From positions 1 to 64,000 of the forward strand of contig CAYXBA010000019.1 of the NCBI GenBank assembly GCA_964463135.1: a stretch of 64,000 nucleotides of DNA, read 5' to 3'. The notes under the pieces are model-generated. The model searched no databases. It was not told the DNA's origin and saw only the letters and a list, made by a program, of their open reading frames with translations. The stretch is from UBA6898 sp964463135 (GTDB taxonomy: Bacteria > Nitrospirota > Thermodesulfovibrionia > Thermodesulfovibrionales > UBA6898). This document shows positions 25,002-33,604 of the stretch, in pieces. Position 1 is the stretch's first letter. Every line of letters begins with the position of its first letter. The position numbers were made by a program, and so were the translations under genes.

Positions 25002-27977
25002 CTACGAAACAAACAGACTCAAACAATCCTTTAGGGAGGCAAGCTTATAGGGTTTGTTCAGAATCGCTGAAAAGCCATAGTTACGATAATTGGCTACTAT
25101 CGTACTGTCCGCATACCCGGAGGACACAACTGCCCTGATCTTAGGATCAATTTCCAGGATCTTTGCGATAGCCTCTTCTCCGCCCATGCCGCCCTTTACG
25201 GTAAGGTCAAGGATTATCAGATCAAAAGGCCTGCCTTTGTCTCTTGCCTGCCGGAAGAGTTCTATGGCCCTATTACCGTCCTCTGCTGCTTCCACCTCGT
25301 GGCCAAGCGCTGCGATCATCTCCTTTGCCACACTCCTTACAACATCCTCATCGTCCATCAGGAGTACTTTGAGCGTCTTTGTTGTTGCTGCTGTCAGCCT
25401 GGCCGGCTCTGCAGTAATATCTGTCTGCCCGGATGCAGGCAGATAGATCGTAAACGTAGTTCCTCTGTTTTGTTCTGATGTTACCTCGATCAGACCGCCA
25501 TGGTTCTTGATGATCGAGTAGGAGGTTGCCAGACCAAGACCACTGCCCCTCTGCTTGGTCGTAAAGTAGGGATCGAAAATCTTCGGGATGTTCTGCTCGG
25601 ATATGCCTGTGCCTGTATCCTGTATGTCTATGCGTAAGAACTGCCCCCCAGCCGGGAGCCGTGGGTCGGCTTTTGTTGGGATATCCATGTTCTTGATTGA
25701 AATAGTTACCGTTCCCTTTCCTGCCATCGCCTCATTGGCATTGAGCACAATGTTCTGTATGACCTGAGCTAACTGCCCTGCATCTGCCTCTACAGACCAG
25801 AGATTGGGTGTAATGTCCATGCGATAGTCTGCAGAAGAGCCACTCAGGGCGAATTTGACCGCATTTTCAATTGTTGGCTGAAGCCTGATCAGCTTTTTGA
25901 CCGGGTTGCCTCCCTTTGAAAACGTAAGCAGCTGGGTTGTGAGGTTTACGGACAGATTAAGTGCTTCTTCCGCCTGATCGAGCATGGCAAGGGACTTTTC
26001 CTTTCGGTCATGGGTGAGCTTTGCCAGGGAGATGTATCCAAATACTCCCTGAAGCAGGTTGTTGAAGTCATGGGCTATGCCGCCTGCCAGAGTACCGATG
26101 GATTCGAGTTTCTGGGTCTTGAGTCTCTCTTCTTCAAGGAGATACTTTTCGGTGACGTTGTTGATCACCTCGATGACTGAAGTGACAGCTCCGGAATCAT
26201 CTTTGATCGGGAAGGCCTTGGTTTCTACAAAAAGGATATTGCCATTGGAATCTTTATGGCGATGGAGTGCGGTATGGGGTGTGCCTGTCTCAAAGATATG
26301 ACGTGTTGCGCATTCCACGCCTTCTTCATGACAGGGTCTATTAATCTTATGGGACAGCTCGTAGCAGTGGCTGCCGATGATCTCTTCGCTGCTACGTCCT
26401 GCCTGGCTGCAGTATGCCTTGTTGGCGGTAAGGATACGGTAATCTTTGTCGATGACGATGAACCCTTCGTCTACGGTATCAAGGATGTTCCGGATAAAGT
26501 GCTCGCTTTGACGAAGGGCTTCTTCAGCATGCTTGCGTTCGGTGACATCCCGGGTCACTCCCAGCAGCGCAAAGATCTCATTCTTTTCGTTGCGCAGAGG
26601 CACAGCATGGGTCTCCAGCCAGAGGTGGCGTCCTTTCATACCGATAACTTCGAACAAAAGGGTCCCGCTTTCGCCCTGAAAGATTCGTCGAGTCAGGTCC
26701 AGGAAGGGCTGCCAATACTCGGAGGTGATCAGCGGGCAGACGCATTGCCCCTTAACCTGTTCCAGGGAATCGACCTGGATCATATCCAGCCCTGCGCGGT
26801 TCATCATAATCAGGTTCGCTTTTTCGTCGAGCAGCTTGACGCATTCCGGTTCGGTGTCAATAATCGTCTGAAGCATCTTCTCGCTTGCACGCAGCGCCGC
26901 TTCTCTTTGCGCAATTTGGCTGGCCATATGGTCAAAAGTAAGGGCAAGACGGCCCAACTCTCCGCCTGAGTTGAGTGCGGAAACGTTCATGGTAAGATCG
27001 CCGCCTGCCAGACGTTTGGAGGCCTGCTCCAATACCGTGATACGGTTTATGATCGAATGTTTCCCGATAAGCCAAACGGCAATAACAACAAGACAGAGAC
27101 CTGATATGAGCAACGCCATGTTACGTGCCAGAGCCTTGTTCGCAACCGACAGGACCGAATCAAAGGGGATGCCGGCGCGGATATACATGTAGGGTGTCTG
27201 CTCGCCTTCTATATGAACCTTACGATAGCTCAGTAACCGTTTGATACCGTCGTGGGCCAGAGCAATAAAGCTGTCCTTATCAGGCCCGTCCACCATACGT
27301 TTGAATCCAACAGGGTCGTATTGCTGTCCGACAAAATCGGTTGGGTGAATTCCTCTGCTGATAATAGTACCTTTATGGTCAAGTAACAGATAGCTGGAAC
27401 CGGACGGCAATTTCAAGGCATCGAGCACTGATCGGTAATGGCTCATATCGATGCCGATGACGATAACACCGACGATTTTGCCCTGTATATCCCTAAACGG
27501 ATAGCCAAATGCAAGTACTGGTTTGCCCGTGTACCTGCTTATAATAAATTCACCGGCAGAAAAATGGCCGGTGGCAAGTGATGTGATGAAATATCTCCTG
27601 TCCGAAACATTCACATCCTTTGCGGGTAAGGCGGAAGCCAAGACCCTGCCTTTCGGATCAGCAATGAATATATTCGAATACTTGGGGTTTGCATCGAGAA
27701 CTTCCTTGAGGATCTGTTTCGTTTCAACAGAGGAAAGGCTCCTTATTTGGGGTAACTGCGCCAAGGTGACCATAAGCTGCCGTGCACTTGCAACCATCTC
27801 TTCATGTTTCTGAAATAAACTTTCCGCGAGCGCTGCAGAATCATTGAGTGCGCTCTTGATCTGATCATTTCTGGAACTGACTCCGAAGAACACAATAACG
27901 CCTGCCGCGAAAGAAGCCATAACAAAAACTATGGCAAACAACTGGGTCCTTATGGGCAGAGTAAGCAGTTTACTCAT
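25002..27977 (-). CDS. Cache-HAMP-PAS-PAS hybrid histidine kinase, paralogue
   Basis: 991 residues. TM1 about 12-32; double-Cache domain (35-280, with DRRYFITS and GKPVLAFGYPF); TM2 about 287-305; HAMP; PAS 1 (365-485) nearly identical in wording to the protein at 17147 (RAGLDMIQVDSLEQVKGQC against RAGLSMIQADSLEQVKGQC). PAS 2 (490-610) has four cysteines (523, 538, 549, 556) around CYELSH and PCHEEGVEC. HisKA has His636 in GGIAHDFNNLLQG; a HATPase and a C-terminal receiver with LIILDLTVKGGMGG follow. Double-Cache domains usually sense small periplasmic ligands. Duplication of one ancestral kinase with a changed second PAS is the simplest reading. Confidence 0.93.
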   Translation of the reverse strand: MSKLLTLPIRTQLFAIVFVMASFAAGVIVFFGVSSRNDQIKSALNDSAALAESLFQKHEEMVASARQLMVTLAQLPQIRSLSSVETKQILKEVLDANPKYSNIFIADPKGRVLASALPAKDVNVSDRRYFITSLATGHFSAGEFIISRYTGKPVLAFGYPFRDIQGKIVGVIVIGIDMSHYRSVLDALKLPSGSSYLLLDHKGTIISRGIHPTDFVGQQYDPVGFKRMVDGPDKDSFIALAHDGIKRLLSYRKVHIEGEQTPYMYIRAGIPFDSVLSVANKALARNMALLISGLCLVVIAVWLIGKHSIINRITVLEQASKRLAGGDLTMNVSALNSGGELGRLALTFDHMASQIAQREAALRASEKMLQTIIDTEPECVKLLDEKANLIMMNRAGLDMIQVDSLEQVKGQCVCPLITSEYWQPFLDLTRRIFQGESGTLLFEVIGMKGRHLWLETHAVPLRNEKNEIFALLGVTRDVTERKHAEEALRQSEHFIRNILDTVDEGFIVIDKDYRILTANKAYCSQAGRSSEEIIGSHCYELSHKINRPCHEEGVECATRHIFETGTPHTALHRHKDSNGNILFVETKAFPIKDDSGAVTSVIEVINNVTEKYLLEEERLKTQKLESIGTLAGGIAHDFNNLLQGVFGYISLAKLTHDRKEKSLAMLDQAEEALNLSVNLTTQLLTFSKGGNPVKKLIRLQPTIENAVKFALSGSSADYRMDITPNLWSVEADAGQLAQVIQNIVLNANEAMAGKGTVTISIKNMDIPTKADPRLPAGGQFLRIDIQDTGTGISEQNIPKIFDPYFTTKQRGSGLGLATSYSIIKNHGGLIEVTSEQNRGTTFTIYLPASGQTDITAEPARLTAATTKTLKVLLMDDEDVVRSVAKEMIAALGHEVEAAEDGNRAIELFRQARDKGRPFDLIILDLTVKGGMGGEEAIAKILEIDPKIRAVVSSGYADSTIVANYRNYGFSAILNKPYKLASLKDCLSLFVS

Positions 27978-28226
27978 CTGTAAATACCTTTGTCCGACAT
28001 CTGTCCCCCCCCGAGCGATGTGATAGGTTTTAGTTTACAACACGCAGAGCGGCAATGTGAAGGCATGTCGAAACAGCTTTTGCGGGTTTCTTTTGATTAT
28101 TCTCACTTTTCGTTGCTCGAGATTTTATTGAAGATAATCGAGCGAAGTGCGCAGTCTTTAAGAGAAGGGCTTGTTGTTGACTACAGGAAGGATTATTCAG
28201 GGGCGCAATAACCAGCTTCGGCTTTC

Positions 28227-28685
28227 CTATCCCGCCGGTTCCGGTTCTTTCTTCACCAGGAGGATTGAGCAGGGCATCTTCCTGATGATCTCCTCGTTGC
28301 TTCTGCCGAAGAGGAAGTGCTCCAGATGTCCCTCCTCATGGGCGAGCATGATGATGAGGTCTATCTTCTCATCCTGCACGGTCCTGAAGATCTCCTCTTG
28401 CGGATCTCCTTCTTTCACCAACTGCGTTACGGTTAAGCCTTTTCTTCTCTCTGCCTCTATTATCCCGGCGAGTTCTTCCCTGGTGTCGCGGAGAAGCTGC
28501 ATATACTCCTGCTCCAGAGAGGGTATCGGCAGGTTCCAGCCCTGGAGGCTGAAGGGGTTATGGATGACATGCAGTACGTAGAGCTTTGCTCCGTAGCGTG
28601 TGGCAAGGGAGACGCCATACTGAACAGCCTTTCTGCAGTATTGCGTGTCCCTGCTCACAACAAGAATGCGTTTAACATCCTCCAT
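28227..28685 (-). CDS. UspA-family universal stress protein
   Basis: About 152 residues with one Usp domain. It starts DVKRILVVSRDTQYCRKAVQYG, has the middle VLHVIHNPF, then DLIIMLAHEEGHLEHFLFGRSNEEIIRKMPCSILLV. The nucleotide-loop pattern Gly-x2-Gly-x9-Gly-Ser is degenerate (EEGHLEHFLFGRS), so ATP binding is uncertain. The ATG overlaps the stop of the preceding gene (TGATG) and follows its end closely, so translation is coupled. It is last gene of the leftward stress/envelope cluster. Confidence 0.9.
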   Translation of the reverse strand: MEDVKRILVVSRDTQYCRKAVQYGVSLATRYGAKLYVLHVIHNPFSLQGWNLPIPSLEQEYMQLLRDTREELAGIIEAERRKGLTVTQLVKEGDPQEEIFRTVQDEKIDLIIMLAHEEGHLEHFLFGRSNEEIIRKMPCSILLVKKEPEPAG

Positions 28686-29026
28686 CAATGACCTTTTTTG
28701 CCCGAATCCGCCAGCATTCTGAGCATGGCAAGTTGTTTGATGTATCGTATCCCCGCGACCCTGGAGTAGAGTTTAAACCCGTTGCCCTCAAAGAACTTCA
28801 GACTCCCTTTTTTGCTGATAGGGTTCCAGAGGTCCTCTATTGACTGCAGGATCACCGCCTCGGCAAGATTCCTTACACCGTTGTCGGCTGTCTGTCCGGT
28901 TGTCCTGCCCATATAAGCTTTGGCTCTGCGCGTCACACTGCTGTCATGTCCGTTATCAGAGGCGGTCTTCAGTTCAGCCAGCTGTGCATCGGGGTCCTCT
29001 TCATATCGGTTTCGTTTAACATTCAT
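28685..29026 (-). CDS. conserved hypothetical protein in the stress cluster
   Basis: 113 residues, basic and soluble, with no signal or TM. A charged N-terminal third (MNVKRNRYEEDPDAQLAEL) is followed by a helical region (NGVRNLAEAVILQSIEDLW) and a GSLKFFEGNGFKLYSRVAG segment. I do not recognise it. GAGGAGAC precedes the ATG with good spacing, and the end overlaps the Usp start, so the gene is real and co-expressed with the Usp and the MscS channel 42 bp upstream. Confidence 0.7.
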   Translation of the reverse strand: MNVKRNRYEEDPDAQLAELKTASDNGHDSSVTRRAKAYMGRTTGQTADNGVRNLAEAVILQSIEDLWNPISKKGSLKFFEGNGFKLYSRVAGIRYIKQLAMLRMLADSGKKGH

Positions 29027-29068
29027 CGCAGTCTCCTCGATAGGGGAATGTTATTCTGAACTTTTCCT

Positions 29069-29875
29069 TCAGGTGTTCCGCAGCGCCACATGCTGCTCCG
29101 GAACCGGGAAATTGGCCGCGCCGAAGCTCTCCCGTATTGTGCGGTTCGTGTCGAAGTATACCTGCCAGTAGTGGTCGTTGTTGACATAGGGCCTGACTGC
29201 CAATACCGGACCTGCCAGATTGAACTCAAGGATCTCCACGTCCGGGGCAGGGTCTGTCATGACATGGGGGATCTTCGCAAGATTTTTCTTTAACAAACTG
29301 ATGGCAGCCGTATGATCGACACCGTGATTAAGCTGGGCCTTGAGGTCAACACGCCGGTACGGGTTTGCGGTAAAGTTTTGAATATTCCCTGAAAGGATCT
29401 TGCTGTTGCCGACAAAGGTGTGGATATTGTCCATGGTGTCGATAGCAGTAACCAGGAGGCCGATCTCTTTGACCGTTCCTATGACATCACCGGCAGAGAC
29501 AAAATCACCCACCTTGAAGGGACGCAGGAAAACGAGGAAGGCCCCTGCAGCCAGATTCCCGAGCAGTCCTCCCCACATGGTCCCGACTGCCAGGCCGATA
29601 CCGGCGAGCAGGGCGGCTATGGATGTTGTTTCGACACCGAAATAACCGAAGATGGCAATGATCAGGATGACCTTCAGCAGTACTGACACGCCTGAAGCAA
29701 CGTATGTTATAAGGGTCGTATCGATCTGCTTTGCAGTCAGTGTCCGGCGCAAGAGGTTTGTGCCGAAACGGATCAGCCACGTGCCGATGAACCATATGAC
29801 TATTGCTCCGAGGACTTTGAGCCCCACCGCAACTACCTGTGTGCCGAGGTACTGCATCATGCTGTTGGTCTCCAT
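29069..29875 (-). CDS. MscS-family small mechanosensitive channel
   Basis: About 268 residues. Three TMs (about 12-35, 52-75, 80-100), the pore-lining third with the Gly/Ala pattern ALLAGIGLAVGTMWGGLLGNLAAGAFLVFLRPF, then the beta domain (VGDFVSAGDVIGTVKEIGLL) and C-terminal alpha/beta domain. MscS opens under hypo-osmotic stretch to release solutes. I start at the ATG at 29873-29875, preceded by GGAGGGTGTT. An upstream TTG/ATG in frame would lie in the terminator hairpin. Confidence 0.92.
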   Translation of the reverse strand: METNSMMQYLGTQVVAVGLKVLGAIVIWFIGTWLIRFGTNLLRRTLTAKQIDTTLITYVASGVSVLLKVILIIAIFGYFGVETTSIAALLAGIGLAVGTMWGGLLGNLAAGAFLVFLRPFKVGDFVSAGDVIGTVKEIGLLVTAIDTMDNIHTFVGNSKILSGNIQNFTANPYRRVDLKAQLNHGVDHTAAISLLKKNLAKIPHVMTDPAPDVEILEFNLAGPVLAVRPYVNNDHYWQVYFDTNRTIRESFGAANFPVPEQHVALRNT

Positions 29876-29901
29876 AACACCCTCCATTAGTTTAGAAACA
29901 G

Positions 29902-29936
29902 AGGGCCGGATCAATGAATGATGCTGATCCGGCCCT
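29902..29936 (-). terminator. inverted repeat between ompA-like gene and mscS
   Basis: A perfect 12-bp inverted repeat AGGGCCGGATCA/TGATCCGGCCCT (29902-29913, 29925-29936) lies just after the OmpA-like gene. On the minus strand it is followed by CTGTTTCTAAA, a weak T-tract. It probably attenuates rather than fully stops read-through into mscS. Confidence 0.6.
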
Positions 29937-29950
29937 TCGCTCCTGTGCTT

Positions 29951-30697
29951 CTACTTCACGATGACTTCAAAGTGAACGCGTCTGTTCTCTTTTGCTTCTT
30001 CCGAGTTCTTGTTCTTCGGTGTCGGCACCTCAGGCTTTGCGAGCCTTGTTTCACCATAGGTCATCGAGCTCATCCTGCCGGAGTCGATCCCCTGGTTTGC
30101 CAGATACTCTTTCACTGCATTGGCCCTGCGTTCGCCGAGCGCCATATTGTAGTCCTCAGCACCATGAGCGCAGGTATGACCCTCGATCTGGACCTTGATG
30201 CCCGGATTCTGTTTCAGGGTCCTGATGTTCCTGTCGAGGATGCCTTTTGCCTCGTCAGTAAGGGTTGCCTTGTCAAAATCAAAATGGATATCCTCCAATA
30301 CGATCTTCAACGGTGCCGGAGGCGGCGGAGGAGGAGGCGGTACCGGCTTGGGCTCCGGCTTCACTTCAACAACAGGTTTGGGCGGGCAGAGGGCATTGAT
30401 CTTGTTGATCGCGTCCTGAGCCATGTCCATCGCTTCCTTGGTGCGGCAGGCCATATAGATCTCAAAGGCCTTGTCTACCTGGGCGCTTGCAGCATTAAAT
30501 TCTGCAGGACATTCCTTGTCTTTGCCTGCCATGCGTGCCTTGGCTACTGCCCGGTCAGCTTCCGGAAGCGGCTTGTGATACATGGCATAGCCTTCCCTGT
30601 TCGGGGCCTTCTCGAGATGGGAACAACTGGCCAACAATCCCAACGTAAATACTGCAATGACGAATATGAGCACTCTTGTTGCTGTTCTTGCTTGCAT
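29951..30697 (-). CDS. OmpA-family peptidoglycan-binding lipoprotein
   Basis: 248 residues. Signal peptide with lipobox LASC (Cys about 25) puts it on a membrane as a lipoprotein. A helical Cys-containing domain (40-115) is followed by a Pro-rich linker (KPVPPPPPPPPAPLK) and a C-terminal OmpA domain (about 130-248). The OmpA domain has IHFDFDKATLTDEAK, EGHTCAHGAEDYNMALGERRA and NRRVHFEVI, including the Asp/Arg residues that bind diaminopimelate. It ties the outer membrane to the wall. GGAGGTG precedes the ATG. It lies in the cluster under the sigma-54 promoter at 31301. Confidence 0.92.
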   Translation of the reverse strand: MQARTATRVLIFVIAVFTLGLLASCSHLEKAPNREGYAMYHKPLPEADRAVAKARMAGKDKECPAEFNAASAQVDKAFEIYMACRTKEAMDMAQDAINKINALCPPKPVVEVKPEPKPVPPPPPPPPAPLKIVLEDIHFDFDKATLTDEAKGILDRNIRTLKQNPGIKVQIEGHTCAHGAEDYNMALGERRANAVKEYLANQGIDSGRMSSMTYGETRLAKPEVPTPKNKNSEEAKENRRVHFEVIVK

Positions 30698-30699
30698 CT

Positions 30700-30813
30700 T
30701 TACACCTCCTGATGAATGTATTGTTTTTTTTGCTGCACGATTTCCTGCAAAAACGATTGTTTCATTCTCACCCCCTTAGCATTGGTTATTTTGTTGTCTG
30801 CATCCACCCGCAT
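30700..30813 (-). CDS. possible 37-residue small protein
   Basis: A short ORF lies between the ABM-fold gene and the ompA-like gene. It has two candidate starts, each with a ribosome site: AGGAGGGAT before ATG 30811-30813 and AAGGGGGTGAGA before ATG 30763-30765. The product is basic and Gln-rich (MKQSFLQEIVQQKKQYIHQEV from the second start). Its stop overlaps the ompA Shine-Dalgarno, suggesting a coupled leader. No homology is recognised. Confidence 0.35.
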   Translation of the reverse strand: MRVDADNKITNAKGVRMKQSFLQEIVQQKKQYIHQEV

Positions 30814-30826
30814 ATCCCTCCTGGGA

Positions 30827-31162
30827 TCAATCCGTTTTACCGGCGCCGAGAATATGTTCCATGAGTTCCATACTGGCCGTTTGTGAGACCGTGTGGAACC
30901 GCCATTCAGGCTGCTCCCGCAGGAGATCCATGATCGCGAGAAGCCGCCGCTGATTGTCTGTAGCGATATGCCGCTCCAGATCTCCCTGCGTTGCCCATTC
31001 CTCCAGCAGGACAAAGGCATCACTGTTCTCCACATCTTCATAAAGACGATAACTCAGGCAACCCCTTTCAACCCGGGAGGGTTCAAGCATGCCCTTTATG
31101 GTCTGTATGAGGTCATTCCGCTTTTTGGGCTGCACGATCATTCTGAGTGTTGCAACTATCAC
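30827..31162 (-). CDS. antibiotic-biosynthesis-monooxygenase-fold (YgiN-like) protein
   Basis: About 111 residues of the dimeric alpha+beta ABM fold: IVATLRMIVQPKKRNDLIQTI, then EPSRVERGCLSYRLYEDVENSDAFVLLEEWATQGDLERHI. Relatives act on quinols or as heme- or cofactor-free oxygenases; the substrate here is unknown. The GTG at 31160-31162 follows AAGGAGGTGCC, a perfect ribosome site, so I prefer it to the GTG five codons earlier. It is first gene downstream of the sigma-54-type promoter. Confidence 0.8.
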   Translation of the reverse strand: MIVATLRMIVQPKKRNDLIQTIKGMLEPSRVERGCLSYRLYEDVENSDAFVLLEEWATQGDLERHIATDNQRRLLAIMDLLREQPEWRFHTVSQTASMELMEHILGAGKTD

Positions 31163-31300
31163 GGCACCTCCTTGCACCAGGACCCTGCCATCGATCCTGA
31201 TTCGTCATCGTCTTAACGACGATCTTCACAGCTCTGCCGCCCTTATACGCTCCGATGCACCAATGTAATCGATAAGACCTATGCACCGGTCGTTATATTG

Positions 31301-31319
31301 TATGCAGAATATGTGCCAG
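31301..31319 (-). promoter_or_regulatory. sigma-54 promoter for the ABM/OmpA/MscS/Usp cluster
   Basis: On the minus strand CTGGCACATATTCTGCATA has the invariant GG and GC separated by exactly ten bases and deviates from TGGCAC-N5-TTGCA/T at one position. Transcription would begin near 31292, about 130 bp before the ABM-fold gene. A sigma-54 activator gene lies immediately upstream, which supports the call. Confidence 0.7.
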
Positions 31320-31415
31320 GGCAGGCATAGAAGGATCTGAGGGTATATCCTATTGAAACCAAATGAATATATTGAATAATGCAGGGAGAAAAGTTTTCTT
31401 TGGAAAAGGGCTTCG

Positions 31416-31451
31416 TCCTGATATATCAGGATATTCCCTATATATCAGGAA
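31416..31451. promoter_or_regulatory. candidate upstream activator sites
   Basis: A perfect 16-bp palindrome TCCTGATATATCAGGA (31416-31431) and a related imperfect one TTCCCTATATATCAGGAA (31434-31451), centres 19 bp apart, lie about 125-160 bp upstream of the sigma-54 start. The second overlaps the 3' end of the activator gene. Spacing and symmetry fit a pair of enhancer sites for a Fis-type activator; binding by the neighbour is inferred. Confidence 0.55.
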
Positions 31452-33148
31452 TTGCTTCTATTCCTTTGGATGCCCAGCTTCTGCATCCTCGATTCGAGCG
31501 TCTTTGGGTTCATGCCCAGGATCTCAGCTGCACCGTCCCTGCCGCTGACCCGCCATTGCGTTGTGTTCAGTGTCTCGATAATATGCTGCCTCTCTATTTC
31601 TGCGAGCGTCCCTGACTCTTTTACGCCTGACTTCACGATCCTCGGCACATTCAGATGCAGCACCGGTCCGCTCGTGATGATCATGGCTCGCTCCGTGACA
31701 TTTCTCAGCTCCCTGACATTGCCCGGCCAGGAATAGGCCTGCAGGACCTCGACTTCCTTCTGCGGTATGGATTCTATGCGCTTGCCCATACGCTTGCTGA
31801 AGTCCTGCACAAAAGACCATACGAGTGGCAAGATGTCCTCCCGGCGCTCGCGAAGAGGCGGCACGACGATCTGAAAGACATTCAGCCGGTAATACAGGTC
31901 TTCCCGGAATCCGCCCTCACTCACAAACCTGGCAAGGTCGCGGTTTGTTGCAGCTATTATCCTGACGTCAACCTTCACGGTGCGGGGATTGCCCAGACGC
32001 TCGAACTCTCCGTTTTCCAAGACCCTCAGCAGCTTGGCCTGGAGTTCCAGCGGCAGCGCATCGATCTCATCGAGGAATATGGTTGATGCATCTGCAAGCT
32101 CAAAGCGGCCTATCTGCTTTGACAGTGCTCCGGTGAAAGCCCCTTTTTCACGGCCGAACAGTTCACTCTCTATAAGGGTCGGCGGCAGGGCCCCGCAGTT
32201 GACCTTGATCATCAGCCGGTCCTTTCGGGGACTCATGCCATGGATCGCATTTGCGACCAGTTCCTTTCCGGTGCCCGTCTCCCCCTGGATCAGGACCGTC
32301 GCATCTGTCTGCCCAACCTGTTCTATCTGATTCAGAACAGCCCTGATCAATTCACTGTTGCCGACAATATCGTTTTGCGAATGCAGAAGGTTGCATTCTT
32401 CCCTGAGGTACAGGTTCTCCTCCCGCAGTTTATTTCGTAACTGCCCGACCTCATTGAGCGCTTCCTGCAGCGACTCCTCTGCCTTCTTGCGGTCCTCTAC
32501 TTCCCTTACGAGCCTCTGGTTTGCAGCGAACAGGTCCTGGGTCCGCTCCTTGACCCGCAGGTCCATCTCGATATACGCCCTGCGGAGGTCGGCCTCTGCC
32601 TGTGTGCGCAGGGTTATATCTATTGCAGCGGTGCTGCAGTGCGTACTGCTGCCTCCGTCGTCCTCAACCCCTATGCTCTGTAATTGAACAACGACCGGTG
32701 AAGCGTCTTTTCTTCTGAGGCTTATTTCGATGTTCAGCGGGGTCTCTCTTTTCAGGGCTGCCCTGAGGTAATCCCTGAAGATCTCCTGATCATCCATAGT
32801 GACAAAGTCCGAAAAGGGCCTGCTGATCAGGTGCTGCCGATCAATATCCAGAAGCCTGGCCCCGGCAAGATTTACTTCCGTGATCAGGCCGTCCCTGTCA
32901 AAGGTGAAATAGCCGATGGGCGCCAGATCGTACAGGTCGAAGTACCTGTCCCTGGATACGGTGAGTTTCTCCTGGTTTTTGCGCAGTTCCTCATTTTCCC
33001 GTTCCAGTTCGCTCTGGTGATGCTCCTGGTCCCGGACGCTTTTTTGCGATGTCTTCCCGGCAACAGGGGAGGGGCCCTTTTCTTTTTCCGAAGGGGTTGT
33101 CTGTGCCTGAACTGGGTCCGACGGCTGTACACGCCTTTTCATACGCAT
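31445..33148 (-). CDS. sigma-54-dependent transcriptional activator with PAS sensor
   Basis: About 567 residues from ATG 33146-33148. An N-terminal charged stretch and coiled coil (EHHQSELERENEELRKNQEK) precede PAS (about 65-185, DLYDLAPIGYFTFDRDGLI), a second coiled coil (235-270) and the AAA+ domain. The AAA+ domain has Walker A GETGTGKELVANAIH, ESELFGREKGAFTGA (the GAFTGA loop that contacts sigma-54) and Walker B TIFLDEIDAL. A C-terminal Fis-type HTH (IERQHIIETLN, GAAEILGMNPKTLESRM) follows. An open frame extends 73 codons further upstream, but it lacks family features and would overlap the divergent gene at 33354. Likely target: the promoter at 31301. Confidence 0.92.
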   Translation of the reverse strand: MRMKRRVQPSDPVQAQTTPSEKEKGPSPVAGKTSQKSVRDQEHHQSELERENEELRKNQEKLTVSRDRYFDLYDLAPIGYFTFDRDGLITEVNLAGARLLDIDRQHLISRPFSDFVTMDDQEIFRDYLRAALKRETPLNIEISLRRKDASPVVVQLQSIGVEDDGGSSTHCSTAAIDITLRTQAEADLRRAYIEMDLRVKERTQDLFAANQRLVREVEDRKKAEESLQEALNEVGQLRNKLREENLYLREECNLLHSQNDIVGNSELIRAVLNQIEQVGQTDATVLIQGETGTGKELVANAIHGMSPRKDRLMIKVNCGALPPTLIESELFGREKGAFTGALSKQIGRFELADASTIFLDEIDALPLELQAKLLRVLENGEFERLGNPRTVKVDVRIIAATNRDLARFVSEGGFREDLYYRLNVFQIVVPPLRERREDILPLVWSFVQDFSKRMGKRIESIPQKEVEVLQAYSWPGNVRELRNVTERAMIITSGPVLHLNVPRIVKSGVKESGTLAEIERQHIIETLNTTQWRVSGRDGAAEILGMNPKTLESRMQKLGIQRNRSNS

Positions 33149-33353
33149 AAGTATATCAGCATTTTCTGAAAGACCAAAAGTTATTTCAGCAGGAAAAGAG
33201 CGCTGACAGTGCAGCGTACCTGCTGACGGCAGTGGCGATGTCCCTTTGTCAGTGGCTGCTGGGGCGGGCGCTGTCGTATCAGGACCGGCCTTGCAGCGAA
33301 CATCCGGCCTGTTCATTCCGGTATAATAACGCCAAAGCAAGGGAGATACTGAT

Positions 33354-33563
33354 ATGGCAAAGTACACGGCATCGATCGATGAAGAGACACGACAGAGGAT
33401 ACAGGCATTACCGGGACGCGTACACTTTGCGGACTATATGCGAAAGGCGATTGCCATCTTCGTCGAGGAGCTTGAGAAGAACCCGGACCTGAGGCCTGAG
33501 AATTTCCTCATAACGCCGTCTGCCCGGAAAGACCCGGCAGACAGAAAGAAGAAATTCAGTTAA
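33354..33563 (+). CDS. small hypothetical protein
   Basis: 69 residues from an ATG with GGGAGA upstream; divergent from the sigma-54 activator. Sequence MAKYTASIDEETRQRIQAL, FADYMRKAIAIFVEELEKNPDLRPENFLI, then a Lys/Arg tail. Predicted mostly helical with a short beta start (KYTASIDEE). I do not recognise a family; the N-terminal strand-helix pattern is reminiscent of small DNA-binding antitoxins, but there is no toxin partner. Confidence 0.65.
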   Translation: MAKYTASIDEETRQRIQALPGRVHFADYMRKAIAIFVEELEKNPDLRPENFLITPSARKDPADRKKKFS

Positions 33564-33604
33564 GGCTTTCCCGGCGGACAGGATTTAAGGAAGTTGCGGG
33601 CGGG

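Noticed and set aside
33149..33367. Extended N-terminus of the sigma-54 activator
   Set aside because: The extra 73 codons show no domain, lack a ribosome site and would overlap the divergent gene at 33354.
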